Shown: one piece after another, positions 50,978 to 59,023 of the stretch
How the letters are laid out: each line of letters begins with the position of its first letter
How positions within the stretch are numbered: the first letter of the stretch is position 1
Origin: Oceanobacillus sp. J11TS1
Lineage (GTDB): Bacteria > Bacillota > Bacilli > Bacillales > Amphibacillaceae
Assembly (NCBI RefSeq): GCF_018333215.1
Contig: NZ_BORO01000019.1
Location: 1-64,000, forward strand
Direction of reading: 5' to 3'
Length of the DNA stretch: 64,000 nt
Notes under the pieces: model-generated
Databases searched by the model: none
Told to the model about the DNA's origin: nothing
The model's input: the letters and a program-made list of their open reading frames with translations, nothing else
Program-made: the position numbers and the translations under genes

Positions 50978-51574
50978 TTAGACATCTCTTCTTCCTTCTA
51001 ATGCTTTGGACAATGTAACTTCATCGGCATACTCTAAATCGCCGCCAACAGGTAAACCATGTGCAATACGTGTAGTACGAATTCCTGAAGGCTTTACTAA
51101 TCGAGAAATATACATTGCAGTTGCTTCCCCTTCAATATTTGGATTGGTTGCTAAAATAAGCTCTTCTACTTCTTCATCCTTCAAGCGATGAAGCAAATCC
51201 GGTACATTAATATCTTCAGGTCCCACTCCATCCATCGGTGAGATAGCGCCATGAAGCACATGATATCTCCCATGAAATTCCTTCATTTTTTCCATCGCTA
51301 TGACGTCTTTTGGATCTTGGACGACACAAATAATGGATCCATCCCGGCTTGTATCCTGACAAATAGCACATGGGTCTTGATCCGTAATATGTCCGCAAAC
51401 GGAACAATGCGTCAGCTCTCGTTTCGCGTTAACCAATGCATTGGCGAAATTCATGACATCATCGTCTTTCATATTTAATACAAAGAATGCTAGACGTGCT
51501 GCTGTCTTCGGACCGATTCCTGGTAATTTAGAGAAGCTATCCATTAACTTAGTTATCGGCTCTGGATAATACAT
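50978..51574 (-). CDS. recR: recombination protein RecR
   Basis: Part of the RecFOR system loading RecA at gaps. Helix-hairpin-helix [15 protein letters not shown], zinc finger [16 protein letters not shown], Toprim domain [17 protein letters not shown] and Walker B-like end. 198 residues. Follows ebfC and dnaX, the standard cluster. Confidence 0.97.
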   Translation of the reverse strand: MYYPEPITKLMDSFSKLPGIGPKTAARLAFFVLNMKDDDVMNFANALVNAKRELTHCSVCGHITDQDPCAICQDTSRDGSIICVVQDPKDVIAMEKMKEFHGRYHVLHGAISPMDGVGPEDINVPDLLHRLKDEEVEELILATNPNIEGEATAMYISRLVKPSGIRTTRIAHGLPVGGDLEYADEVTLSKALEGRRDV

Positions 51575-51616
51575 ATATGTTTTTACCTCCTCATGGAAAA
51601 CATTATCCCTTGGCGA

Positions 51617-51655
51617 AAATAAGACGCCTTGGCAAAAAAGCCAGACGTCTTATTT
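51617..51655 (-). terminator. hairpin between ebfC and recR
   Basis: AAATAAGACG...CGTCTTATTT arms with inner GGC/GCC and an A6 loop (T6 on the minus strand). The following T-run is short. It could partly terminate or stabilise the ebfC end. Confidence 0.45.
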
Positions 51656-51671
51656 CATAATTAGAAAGGAA

Positions 51672-51986
51672 TTAGAACATTCCTGGCATATTCAATCCTT
51701 TTGTAAATTGCCCCATTGTTGCATTAGTTTTTTCATCAATTTGATTTAGCACATCATTTGTTGCTGCTAAAATAAGATCTTGCAGCATTTCAATATCATC
51801 GGGGTCAACCACTTCTTCTTTAATCTCTACATCAACAATTTCTTTTTTGCCGTTTGCGCGAACAGTTACCATACCGCCGCCAGCTGTAGCTTCAAAGGAC
51901 ATTTCATGTAATTCATCCTGTGCTTTCATCATTTTCTTTTGCATTTTCTGCATTTGCTTCATCATGTTATTCATATTTCCCTTCAT
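51672..51986 (-). CDS. yaaK: nucleoid-associated protein YaaK (YbaB/EbfC family)
   Basis: Small dimeric DNA-binding protein. Met/Lys-rich N-terminal helix ([20 protein letters not shown]) and conserved core [40 protein letters not shown]. 104 residues. Sits between dnaX (28 nt) and recR. Confidence 0.95.
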   Translation of the reverse strand: MKGNMNNMMKQMQKMQKKMMKAQDELHEMSFEATAGGGMVTVRANGKKEIVDVEIKEEVVDPDDIEMLQDLILAATNDVLNQIDEKTNATMGQFTKGLNMPGMF

Positions 51987-52013
51987 GGAAAATACCTCCT
52001 TTAAATAGATGTG

Positions 52014-53720
52014 TTAATCATGGATTTCTAAAAGATCATCACCAAAGAGCTTCCGTGCCTCATCAACAATGGGGTCTCCTTCCGACTCCTTTTGATCTTT
52101 AGGTTTTTCTTGATTTTGAATATATTCACTGCGCAAGTTATTCCATTCTTTTTCAGGAATTGGAATAATCGTGCGGTGTTTATCTAAATTCCCTAATATC
52201 GATTCTACCATTTCTCGATGATCAAGGAATAAGGAACAATGAATCTCATATTTAAACGCCACAATAAGTGTATCTGCTGATGCTGCAGCAGGTTTACTAT
52301 CCTGAATGGTCGCATGCGCCGGTGCATTCGTCGTTTTTAATTGGTTTAAGAAATTTGCCCAATGTGCATGCACATCTTTTAATTCTTTCTTTTCTGCTTT
52401 TCCTAGTGTATCACGAATTCGATCATATGGAATCTTATATGTGTTACGAGAATTTCTGGCACTAGGTCGACGTCTTTCAGGAGTAGTATTTGCATTTCCA
52501 GACTCAGAATGCTGCGGCGGAGCTTCTTTTAATTTTGCTATATCGCGCTCCATCGCTTGTATTTTTTGTTGAAGTTGCTGCACAGTTGCTGATTGATCCA
52601 CAGCGTCTGCTTGTATCTGTGGTGTTTCTGATTTTCCAAATTGATCTGTAATAGATAGCAATGCTACTTCAATAAAAATTTTCGGACTGTTGGACCACTT
52701 CATTTCTTGTTGACATTGATTTAATTCAATAATCGAATGCTGTATCCAATGATTCGAAACCTGCTTAGATAGTGCTTCAAAAGCTTCATTAACGACCGCT
52801 CTCTCTAATAACTCACCCAGACCTGATGAAGTCTTATATAAAAGTAAATCACGCATAAAGTAAATTAAATCCTGCACAAATTTTCCTGGGTCTTTTCCTG
52901 TTTGAATCATCTGATCTAATCCATTGAGTACGGTCGGCACATCTTGCTGAAGCATTGCACGAACAATATTGGTGAGAACTTCTTGAGATACACCGCCCGT
53001 TACCGCAAGCACATCTTCTAAATTTACTTGATCCTCACTATACGAAATAGCTTGATCCAAAATACTTAGCGCATCACGCATACCACCCTCAGCTGCTAAA
53101 GCTACTGCCTCTAAGGCTTCCCCAGTAACAGAAATGTTCTCCGCATGCATGATTTTTTGCATTCTATCCACAATCGCCTGGTTCGAAATCGGTTTAAAAT
53201 CAAAGCGTTGGCAACGAGAGATAATTGTTAGTGGGATTTTATGTGGTTCTGTCGTGGCAAGGATAAACACAACATGCTTTGGCGGTTCTTCTAATGTTTT
53301 TAAAAGCGCATTAAAAGCATTCACCGATATCATATGTACCTCATCAATGATGTACACTTTATAAGGTACGGAACTCGGTGCATATTTTACTTTATCTCGA
53401 ATATCACGGATATCATCAACACTTGTGTTAGAGGCCGCATCAATTTCAATGACATCCGAAATGGAGCCATCTTGTATTCCTCTGCATGCCGCGCACTCAT
53501 TACATGGCTCTTTTACAGGCGCATGCTCACAGTTTATGGTTTGCGCAAAAATCTTGGCAGCACTGGTTTTCCCTGTCCCTCTTGGACCAGAGAATAAGTA
53601 GGCATGTGAGAATTTATCTTCGGTAATGGCATTTTGTAATGTTCGCGTGATATGTTTTTGTCCTACAACATCTTCAAATGTTCTTGGTCGCCAGACGCGG
53701 TATAAAGCTTGATAACTCAT
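52014..53720 (-). CDS. dnaX: DNA polymerase III subunits gamma/tau
   Basis: Clamp loader ATPase and replisome organiser. AAA+ domain: Walker A FSGPRGTGKTSAAKIFA, zinc module CEHAPVKEPCNECAAC, Walker B VYIIDEVHMIS, sensor LATTEPHKIPLTIISRCQRF. The C-terminal half (from about 370) is the tau extension. 568 residues. Start of dnaX-yaaK-recR. Candidate promoter at 53840-53869. Confidence 0.97.
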   Translation of the reverse strand: MSYQALYRVWRPRTFEDVVGQKHITRTLQNAITEDKFSHAYLFSGPRGTGKTSAAKIFAQTINCEHAPVKEPCNECAACRGIQDGSISDVIEIDAASNTSVDDIRDIRDKVKYAPSSVPYKVYIIDEVHMISVNAFNALLKTLEEPPKHVVFILATTEPHKIPLTIISRCQRFDFKPISNQAIVDRMQKIMHAENISVTGEALEAVALAAEGGMRDALSILDQAISYSEDQVNLEDVLAVTGGVSQEVLTNIVRAMLQQDVPTVLNGLDQMIQTGKDPGKFVQDLIYFMRDLLLYKTSSGLGELLERAVVNEAFEALSKQVSNHWIQHSIIELNQCQQEMKWSNSPKIFIEVALLSITDQFGKSETPQIQADAVDQSATVQQLQQKIQAMERDIAKLKEAPPQHSESGNANTTPERRRPSARNSRNTYKIPYDRIRDTLGKAEKKELKDVHAHWANFLNQLKTTNAPAHATIQDSKPAAASADTLIVAFKYEIHCSLFLDHREMVESILGNLDKHRTIIPIPEKEWNNLRSEYIQNQEKPKDQKESEGDPIVDEARKLFGDDLLEIHD

Positions 53721-53839
53721 GATTTCGATTCCCCTTATTTGTCAAATGGGAAAGTATAAAACTTTCTATTTGCACAACGGACGCGATGTCCTAGTATAGA
53801 CGCTGGTCACAAATGTTTGTCGTTTCTAATCTTGTTTCT

Positions 53840-53869
53840 ATTATAACCGATTAAAGGCTTGGATGAAAA
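53840..53869 (-). promoter_or_regulatory. candidate dnaX promoter
   Basis: Minus strand TATAAT (53840-53845) with TTTCAT about 18 bp upstream. The -10 is good, the -35 poor. Confidence 0.4.
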
Positions 53870-54077
53870 CCTTAGAAATAGATTGTCTAGAAGTAATTCA
53901 TCATTTAAAGAAAATTGCTAAGAACTGCAATTACTAGGATCTTTAATAGCAGTCTTTCTTCCTTGAATTCTTTATATTTTTTAAAACAGCCTAAAACTTA
54001 TATAAATTAAATTATTATAGAAGTTTTAAATGAAATATTTAAGGCTTACCGAAAATGTAGAACTAATGTTCCCTTTA
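53870..54077. other. intergenic region before the toxin locus, no gene seen
   Basis: AT-rich DNA with no supported frame or hairpin; leads into the toxin promoter. Confidence 0.4.
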
Positions 54078-54086
54078 TGCTATAAT
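54078..54086 (+). promoter_or_regulatory. toxin gene promoter (extended -10)
   Basis: TGCTATAAT, an extended -10 element. TAGAAC lies 17 bp upstream as a poor -35. The transcript would have a leader of about 60 nt. Confidence 0.55.
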
Positions 54087-54152
54087 AAATAGAGATACGC
54101 ACAGTATGAAGTTAACCGGTGGAAGGTACCATCTCCTCAACGAAAGGGGGTG

Positions 54153-54248
54153 ATGCCTGTGGGTACTTTTGAAGCTCTTTCTCTGATGATAAGTTTTGGT
54201 TTGCTTATTATAGCCATTTTGTCATTTCATGATAAAGGCCAAAAGTAA
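54153..54248 (+). CDS. type I toxin, holin-like (Hol_Tox type)
   Basis: 31-residue hydrophobic peptide beginning MPVGTFEALSLMISFGLLII and ending in a short charged tail HDKGQK; one TM helix at about 10-25. The pattern FEALxLMIxFG is the mark of the holin-like toxin family found widely in Firmicutes. A strong ribosome binding site GGGGG lies 3 nt before ATG and can pair with ATCTCCTC upstream, which would hide it. An antisense RNA promoter faces it from 54405-54434. Toxicity is inferred from the family. Confidence 0.8.
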   Translation: MPVGTFEALSLMISFGLLIIAILSFHDKGQK

Positions 54249-54250
54249 AA

Positions 54251-54280
54251 CCACCCTTAGCTTGCCGGCAAATAGGGTGG
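54251..54280. terminator. shared hairpin at the toxin/antitoxin 3' ends
   Basis: CCACCCT (54251-54257) pairs with AGGGTGG (54274-54280), with GCTTGCCGGCA inside the loop. The T-run is better on the minus strand. Typical of holin-like toxin loci. Confidence 0.7.
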
Positions 54281-54342
54281 CTTCATTCGTCACTTTAAAG
54301 CAGCCTTCCCTCGCGATGAGAGAATAACTGTGTGTATTGTCA

Positions 54343-54376
54343 GGGTAGTATGTGGATGCATACTGCCCTTCTTTAT
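54343..54376 (+). terminator. second plus-strand terminator after the toxin
   Basis: GGGTAGTATG/CATACTGCCC stem (one G-U) with a 6-nt loop, then TTCTTT. If used, toxin mRNA would overlap the antisense RNA by over 100 nt. Confidence 0.65.
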
Positions 54377-54404
54377 ATATTATATACTATGTTTTTCTAT
54401 AAAA

Positions 54405-54434
54405 ATTATATCATATGCCTTGTTTTTAGTACAA
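54405..54434 (-). promoter_or_regulatory. antitoxin RNA promoter (sigma-A)
   Basis: Minus strand TTGTAC (54429-54434), 18-bp spacer, TATAAT (54405-54410). Confidence 0.6.
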
Positions 54435-54491
54435 TTTTGCTTCTTAAAAAAGCGTATAATCAACGAAAGTTATAAGGGCCTATATTTACGG

Positions 54492-55520
54492 CTACTTTTT
54501 CGGGTAAGCACGCTTATATTGTTCTGCTGGTTCCATCGTATCCCCCAGCTGTTCACTTGCTCGTATGGTCCAATAAGGATCCTTTAACATTCCGCGGCCA
54601 ATTGCAACTAAATCGGCATCTCCATTTCCAATCACAGATTCTGCTAATAAAGGATCTTCCAAGATGCCTACTGCAATCACAGGAATATTTAGCTCTTCTT
54701 TAAATCTGCGTGCAAATGGCACTTGATAACCTGGATGAGTTGCTGGTTTTTGTTTTCCTGGAGCAGCTCCCCCCCCGCTGGAAATATGCATCATATCGAC
54801 ACCAGCTAATTTATATTTTTTCGCAATTTCTATGGAATGGTTGATATCATAACCGCCATCCATATACTCGACAGCGGAGATGCGCATTAATAATGGCATG
54901 TCCTCTGGAATAACCGCTTTAACAGCTCGAATAATCTGTACACCAAATAAGGATAGGTCTTGACCATATTCGTCTTCTCGTTGATTGATTCCTGGAGAAT
55001 GAAATTGATGGATCAAATAGCCGTGTGCACCATGCAATTCAATCGTATCAAACCCAGCCTCAACTGCTCTTCTTGCTGCATCCTGAAACTGTTGAATGGT
55101 TTCTCGAACTTCTTCTGTGGTTAAAGCACGAGGCATTTTACTGTTTTCTGTAACAGGAATTGCTGATGGAGCAACTGGCGGATTCGCATCTTCCGCCTTT
55201 CTGCCGGCATGTGCAATTTGAATACCGATCTTCGCACCTTGCTGATGAACAGCATCAACGATTTTTTTGTAAGCTGGAATTTGTTCGTCTGACCATAGGC
55301 CAAGATCATTATCTGTAATACGACCGTCGGGATCTACATCTGTCATCTCAACGATGATTAAACCAGTCCCGCCCACTGCACGGGATGTATAATGTACAAA
55401 ATGCCATTCGTTTGGAATTCCATCTTTGGCATCAACGGAATATTGACACATTGGTGCCATGACAACTTTATTTTTCAAGGTTAAACTTTTTAATGTAAAA
55501 GGTTGTGTTAATTGAGCCAT
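54492..55520 (-). CDS. namA: NADPH dehydrogenase, old yellow enzyme family
   Basis: FMN-dependent ene-reductase like B. subtilis YqjM (NamA), reducing activated C=C bonds of xenobiotics. TIM barrel with KNKVVMAPMCQYS, QIAHAGRK (substrate and FMN contacts), ELHGAHGYLIHQFHSPGINQ and AIGRGMLKDPYW. GAGGGG upstream of ATG 55520 gives 342 residues; the frame is open to 55535. In B. subtilis this gene lies elsewhere, so it has moved into the scr-dnaX gap, next to a miniature transposon and a toxin locus. Confidence 0.95.
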   Translation of the reverse strand: MAQLTQPFTLKSLTLKNKVVMAPMCQYSVDAKDGIPNEWHFVHYTSRAVGGTGLIIVEMTDVDPDGRITDNDLGLWSDEQIPAYKKIVDAVHQQGAKIGIQIAHAGRKAEDANPPVAPSAIPVTENSKMPRALTTEEVRETIQQFQDAARRAVEAGFDTIELHGAHGYLIHQFHSPGINQREDEYGQDLSLFGVQIIRAVKAVIPEDMPLLMRISAVEYMDGGYDINHSIEIAKKYKLAGVDMMHISSGGGAAPGKQKPATHPGYQVPFARRFKEELNIPVIAVGILEDPLLAESVIGNGDADLVAIGRGMLKDPYWTIRASEQLGDTMEPAEQYKRAYPKK

Positions 55521-55558
55521 TCTAGCACCCCTCACTCATAAATTTCTAAGTAATTTAT

Positions 55559-55587
55559 AGCATATGCTTTCTTATTATTTAGTGCAA
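55559..55587 (-). promoter_or_regulatory. namA promoter (sigma-A)
   Basis: Minus strand TTGCAC (55582-55587), 17-bp spacer, TATGCT (55559-55564); an overlapping TGCTATAAA could also act as an extended -10. Confidence 0.55.
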
Positions 55588-55641
55588 ATAATCTGTTTAA
55601 CTAAATAAAGCAATGCTCATGTATTTTATTTATCTAAAAGA

Positions 55642-55917
55642 GGCTCTTCACCAAAATTTATGGATGACAAATTATAATGACTTTGTTCTGAGCAACCGCT
55701 ACGGAAAAACACTACACTTTCCATGGGCTTGCGCTCAGCCTCCTCGAAAAAAGAAGACCACTTTTTTCTGCGGGGTCTTCCCACTGGGACTGCGATTACT
55801 CGCCCCACCGAAGACCATTGCGCTTTCCCATAGGAGTCTCCGTGTTTTTCCTCCGCTAGCTAGACGTAATTAACATATTTATTCTTTAATATTAACCATA
55901 GATTTTGGTTTTGACCC
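55642..55917 (-). mobile_element. miniature inverted-repeat element (copy 2), ISL3-like ends
   Basis: 276 bp beginning GGCTCTTCACCAAAATTTAT and ending ...AACCATAGATTTTGGTTT+TGACCC, flanked by perfect 8-bp direct repeats CTAAAAGA (55634-55641 and 55918-55925). The interior (GGGCTTGCGCTCAGCCTCC, TTTTCTGCGGGGTCTTCCC, AGGAGTCTCCGTGTTTTTCC) is the inverse of copy 1 with an extra block GCGATTACTCGCCCCACCGA. No reading frame of its own. Inserted upstream of namA. Confidence 0.8.
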
Positions 55918-56026
55918 CTAAAAGAATTTATACGAAACACAGTTATGCTAGAAATCATTTTAATGAAGAAAAAAACAAAAATTTTATACCCCCGGACCTA
56001 TGGCAACATTTTAACTTTTTATCCAT

Positions 56027-56059
56027 AAAAAAACGAACTGCATACACAGTTCGTTTTTT
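56027..56059. terminator. terminator after scr
   Basis: AAAAAACGAACTG/CAGTTCGTTTTTT with a 6-nt loop; on the minus strand followed by a T-run, about 60 nt past the mature SRP RNA end. Confidence 0.85.
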
Positions 56060-56075
56060 AATATATCTAGCTTGA

Positions 56076-56102
56076 AGCGCCAAAAACCCGGATATTGGCG
56101 CT
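56076..56102. repeat. AGCGCCAA/TTGGCGCT palindrome between scr and its terminator
   Basis: 8-bp perfect arms with a GC-rich loop; GCGCTCTCCGC next to it matches repeat pieces at 38590 and 21785. Confidence 0.5.
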
Positions 56103-56118
56103 CTCCGCTTTTTTCAAT

Positions 56119-56390
56119 ATGTAGCGTGCACCTGCTTTCGATGGAATGACCATATGCGCTACGTAAGTTCATGGCTCAGCCCAGGCTTCCCTGCGGCACA
56201 CAAGAGTAGCCACTTACTGCTGCTTCCTTCCGGACCTGACAGGGTTCATGGGTTCCTGTTGCGCAGGACCCGGACGTCAACACCAATCCCTTACGTCAGA
56301 CCATACAGTCATCCCACCTCGAGCAGGAATTCGGCCTCGCTATAGCGGATTGCGAGTACAGGGCACCGCTACCTCCCCGCTTAGCACGTA
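56119..56390 (-). ncRNA. scr: signal recognition particle RNA (large Bacillus type, scRNA)
   Basis: The minus strand carries the SRP domain IV signature GTCAGGTCCGGAAGGAAGCA with the matching arm GGGTCCTGCGCAACAGGAAC, and the Alu-domain part GGGAGGTAGCGGTGCCCTGT near the 5' end. The size of about 270 nt fits the large Bacillus scRNA with an Alu domain (helices 1-5), and 5'/3' ends pair (GTGC.../...GTGCAC). It binds Ffh and HBsu. Located next to tadA as in B. subtilis; dnaX is displaced by the accessory insertion. Confidence 0.96.
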
Positions 56391-56396
56391 ATTATT

Positions 56397-56425
56397 ATTA
56401 TAGCTTCCTCATGCAAAAATTGCAA
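56397..56425 (-). promoter_or_regulatory. scr promoter (sigma-A)
   Basis: Minus strand TTGCAA (56420-56425), 17-bp spacer, TATAAT (56397-56402), about 7 nt before the RNA 5' end. Confidence 0.85.
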
Positions 56426-56442
56426 TGATATTTGCACCTTTT

Positions 56443-56949
56443 TTACGTGTCTTCCGTTGTTGAACCCTTACCAGACTTTTTCTGACGCAATGCTTTGAAG
56501 AAATTTTTTAAGATGGTACTGCATTGCTGTTCAAGGATTCCAGATGTTACGTCTACTTGATGATTAAATCGTGGCTCTTCTAATAAATTCATTAATGTCC
56601 CAGCACAGCCCGCCTTCAAATCACTTGCTCCGTAAACCACCCGCTTCATTCTCGACTGTACAATCGCTCCTGCACACATAGGGCATGGTTCTAACGTAAC
56701 ATACAATGTACAATCCTCTAATCTCCAGCTCCCAACTGCTTGATTTGCTTCTTGAATAGCAAGCAGCTCTGCATGTGTCATGGTTGCTTGCATCGATTCG
56801 CGCAGATTAAATCCTTTCCCGATAATTTCCCCGTCTTTGACAATCACAGCACCGATCGGTACTTCGTTTAATATCTGTGCCCGGCGCGCCTCTTGAATAG
56901 CAGCTGCCATATATATTTCATCTTGACTTACTGAGACTTCTTCTGTCAT
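56443..56949 (-). CDS. tadA: tRNA-specific adenosine deaminase TadA
   Basis: Deaminates A34 to inosine in tRNA-Arg(ACG). Zinc cytidine deaminase-like motif: H59-A-E61 (THAELLAIQEA) and P-C89-PM-C92 (LEPCPMCAGAI). 168 residues. The ribosome binding site is weak (GAAGTGAT). Neighbour scr is conserved. Confidence 0.96.
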   Translation of the reverse strand: MTEEVSVSQDEIYMAAAIQEARRAQILNEVPIGAVIVKDGEIIGKGFNLRESMQATMTHAELLAIQEANQAVGSWRLEDCTLYVTLEPCPMCAGAIVQSRMKRVVYGASDLKAGCAGTLMNLLEEPRFNHQVDVTSGILEQQCSTILKNFFKALRQKKSGKGSTTEDT

Positions 56950-57035
56950 TTTATCACTTCACTTTATTCTCGTTTTAATTATCGATCTAAGCGGGAATAC
57001 TAAATTAACTCAATTCTTTATAAAAGGAGCCGCCT

Positions 57036-57569
57036 ATGAATATTACACCTGAAAATACAGCACTTATTTTTGTCGATTTAATTAATGATTTTAAATTTAA
57101 TGGAGGTGAAGATCTTTTCTCTCACACAGAAGCTATTCTTCCAAACTTAGTAAAGCTTCGTCGCTTTGCTAAAGAAAAATCCATTCCTATTATCTATGTT
57201 AATGACCATTACGGTTTATGGCAAGCGGATTTCCGTAAAGTTATTGATCATTGTAAAAATAAAAAAAGCGAGAAAGTTATTGAAAAAATCAAACCAGATG
57301 ACGATGATTATTTTTTAATTAAACCACAACACTCTGCACTTTTTCAAACACCCTTACAATCGCTTCTTACAGAATTAAAGCGAACACATTTGATTTTAGC
57401 AGGAATTGCTGGTGATATTTGCATCCTATTCACTGCAAAGGATGCCTATATGTATAAATTCAGTCTTTCCATTCCAAAAAATTGTCTTGCTTCAGAGGAA
57501 ATACAAATGAATAATTATGCGCTTTATTTAATGGAATCTGTTATGGATGCAGATATTACAGCAATTTAG
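57036..57569 (+). CDS. yaaI: cysteine hydrolase, isochorismatase family (YaaI-like)
   Basis: Isochorismatase-like hydrolase; substrate not known. The catalytic triad can be placed at D14 (FVDLIND), K96 (IKPQHSAL) and C129 (GIAGDICIL). 177 residues. RBS AAGGAG 8 nt before ATG. Located by tadA as in B. subtilis and followed by yaaH on the plus strand, sharing the hairpin at 57583-57620. Confidence 0.92.
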   Translation: MNITPENTALIFVDLINDFKFNGGEDLFSHTEAILPNLVKLRRFAKEKSIPIIYVNDHYGLWQADFRKVIDHCKNKKSEKVIEKIKPDDDDYFLIKPQHSALFQTPLQSLLTELKRTHLILAGIAGDICILFTAKDAYMYKFSLSIPKNCLASEEIQMNNYALYLMESVMDADITAI

Positions 57570-57582
57570 CATATAATAGGGT

Positions 57583-57620
57583 CCCCCTTCATATAGTGAG
57601 GAAGAAGCACTAGAAGGGGG
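57583..57620 (+). promoter_or_regulatory. hairpin covering the yaaH ribosome binding site
   Basis: CCCCCTTC (57583-57590) pairs perfectly with GAAGGGGG (57613-57620). The right arm is the ribosome binding site of yaaH. Followed by TTATTATTTT, it could also terminate yaaI. Confidence 0.6.
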
Positions 57621-57628
57621 TTATTATT

Positions 57629-58927
57629 TTGCAAATATACGTTGTTCAACAGGGCGATACGCTGGATCAAATTGCGGCTACATATGGTTCCTCTGTCCAA
57701 GATATTATTAACGCGAATGAATTAAATGCACCTAATCAATTAGTAATTGGGCAAGCACTTGTAATCCCAATTATCGGTGAGTTTTACTTTGTCCAGCCCG
57801 GCGATACACTTTCTTCCGTTGCAGCTCGATTTAATATCAGCGTGGAGGAATTGGCAACAGTTAACGGTATGAATGCAAATCAGATTATTTATCCTGGATT
57901 CCGTTTGTACATACCGCCAGGCCCTAAAGAGCCAATTACCTCTAATGCTTATATCGAACCAATGGGAGAGGAAGTTTCTCAAACGTTAGAAACAGCAGCA
58001 AGGAACTATACACCTTTCTTAACTTATCTGGGTTTATTTAGTTACCGCATCAACCGGGATGGTACACTAACCGCTCCCCCAACAGGAAACTTGATTCAAA
58101 CAGCTAGGGAGAATGGAGCCTCCATTATGATGTCTGTTACCAATTTAGAGGGAGGAGAATTTAGTACGGAGGTCGGTCATATTATTTTAACCGTGCAAGC
58201 TGTGCAAAATAGATTATTAGATGAAATTATTAATATCGCTACAGAGCAGGGATTCCGTGATGTACATTTTGACCTTGAATTTTTACCTCCAGAAGATCGT
58301 GAGGCTTATAATCGCTTTTTACGGACAGCAAAAGATCGTCTCTCACAAGCAGGATTGCTTATCTCCACTGCATTGGCCCCAAAAACAAGTGCGGAACAAT
58401 CTGGGCAATTGTATGAAGCACATGATTATCAAGCCCATGGAGAAATTGTCGATATGGTTGTGATAATGACCTATGAATGGGGTTATAGTTACGGCCCGCC
58501 AATGGCTGTTTCTCCAGTAAATTCCGTCCGAGAGGTTGTCGAATACGCTGTCTCTGAAATTCCACCAGAAAAAATCTTACTTGGTCAAAACCTATATGGG
58601 TATGATTGGACACTTCCTTTTGTGCAAGGTGGAGAGGCTGCAAGAGCGGTCAGTCCGCAACAAGCTATACAGATTGCTTGGGAGAATAATGTGGCTATCC
58701 AGTATGACAATCAAGCTCAAGCACCTTACTTTACGTATACAGATACATCCGGACAAGAGCATGAGGTTTGGTTTGAAGATGCACGTTCTATCCAAGCAAA
58801 ATTTGACTTAATCCGTGAATTTCAGCTTTTAGGTATTTCTTATTGGAAATTAGGGCTTGCGTTCCCACAAAATTGGTTACTTTTAAATGATCAATTCAAC
58901 ATACGAAAATTAGAGGAAGAAGAGTAA
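57629..58927 (+). CDS. yaaH: spore cortex-lytic glycosidase, LysM + GH18 (YaaH/SleL)
   Basis: N-acetylglucosaminidase-type germination enzyme acting on cortex fragments, attached by LysM. Two LysM modules (about residues 2-46, YVVQQGDTLDQIAATYGSSV; 51-95, YFVQPGDTLSSVAARFNISV) and a GH18 barrel with catalytic-type HFDLEF (near residue 215). 432 residues. The start is TTG, 8 nt after AAGGGGG; no earlier start fits. No signal peptide, as in B. subtilis SleL. Confidence 0.93.
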   Translation: MQIYVVQQGDTLDQIAATYGSSVQDIINANELNAPNQLVIGQALVIPIIGEFYFVQPGDTLSSVAARFNISVEELATVNGMNANQIIYPGFRLYIPPGPKEPITSNAYIEPMGEEVSQTLETAARNYTPFLTYLGLFSYRINRDGTLTAPPTGNLIQTARENGASIMMSVTNLEGGEFSTEVGHIILTVQAVQNRLLDEIINIATEQGFRDVHFDLEFLPPEDREAYNRFLRTAKDRLSQAGLLISTALAPKTSAEQSGQLYEAHDYQAHGEIVDMVVIMTYEWGYSYGPPMAVSPVNSVREVVEYAVSEIPPEKILLGQNLYGYDWTLPFVQGGEAARAVSPQQAIQIAWENNVAIQYDNQAQAPYFTYTDTSGQEHEVWFEDARSIQAKFDLIREFQLLGISYWKLGLAFPQNWLLLNDQFNIRKLEEEE

Positions 58928-58980
58928 GAAGAGGATGGATAATAGAGGGATACACGGGAGGTTGTTCCTATTTTATATGT

Positions 58981-59008
58981 AAAAAAGAGCGCCTCGAAGC
59001 GCTCTTTT
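58981..59008. terminator. bidirectional terminator yaaH / pfpI-like
   Basis: AAAAGAGCGC/GCGCTCTTTT perfect stem with a 6-nt loop between convergent genes. Confidence 0.9.
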
Positions 59009-59023
59009 ATGCTATTTATTTAA

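Larger units (their letters stand above)
54240..54398 (-). ncRNA. putative antitoxin RNA convergent to the toxin gene
   Basis: Inferred transcript starting near 54398 from the promoter at 54405-54434 and ending at the stem CCACCCT/AGGGTGG (54251-54280), which on the minus strand is followed by TTTTACTTTT. It would be about 150 nt and complementary to the toxin mRNA 3' part, the layout of RatA/TxpA-type type I systems. The size of the overlap depends on the toxin terminator. Confidence 0.55.

Noticed and set aside
54330-54587. 85-codon plus-strand frame over the antitoxin promoter
   Set aside because: Runs into namA antisense and spans a terminator and a promoter; no ribosome binding site.
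55613-55873. 86-codon frame inside the miniature transposon copy 2
   Set aside because: Created by repeat sequence; copy 1 has no matching frame.
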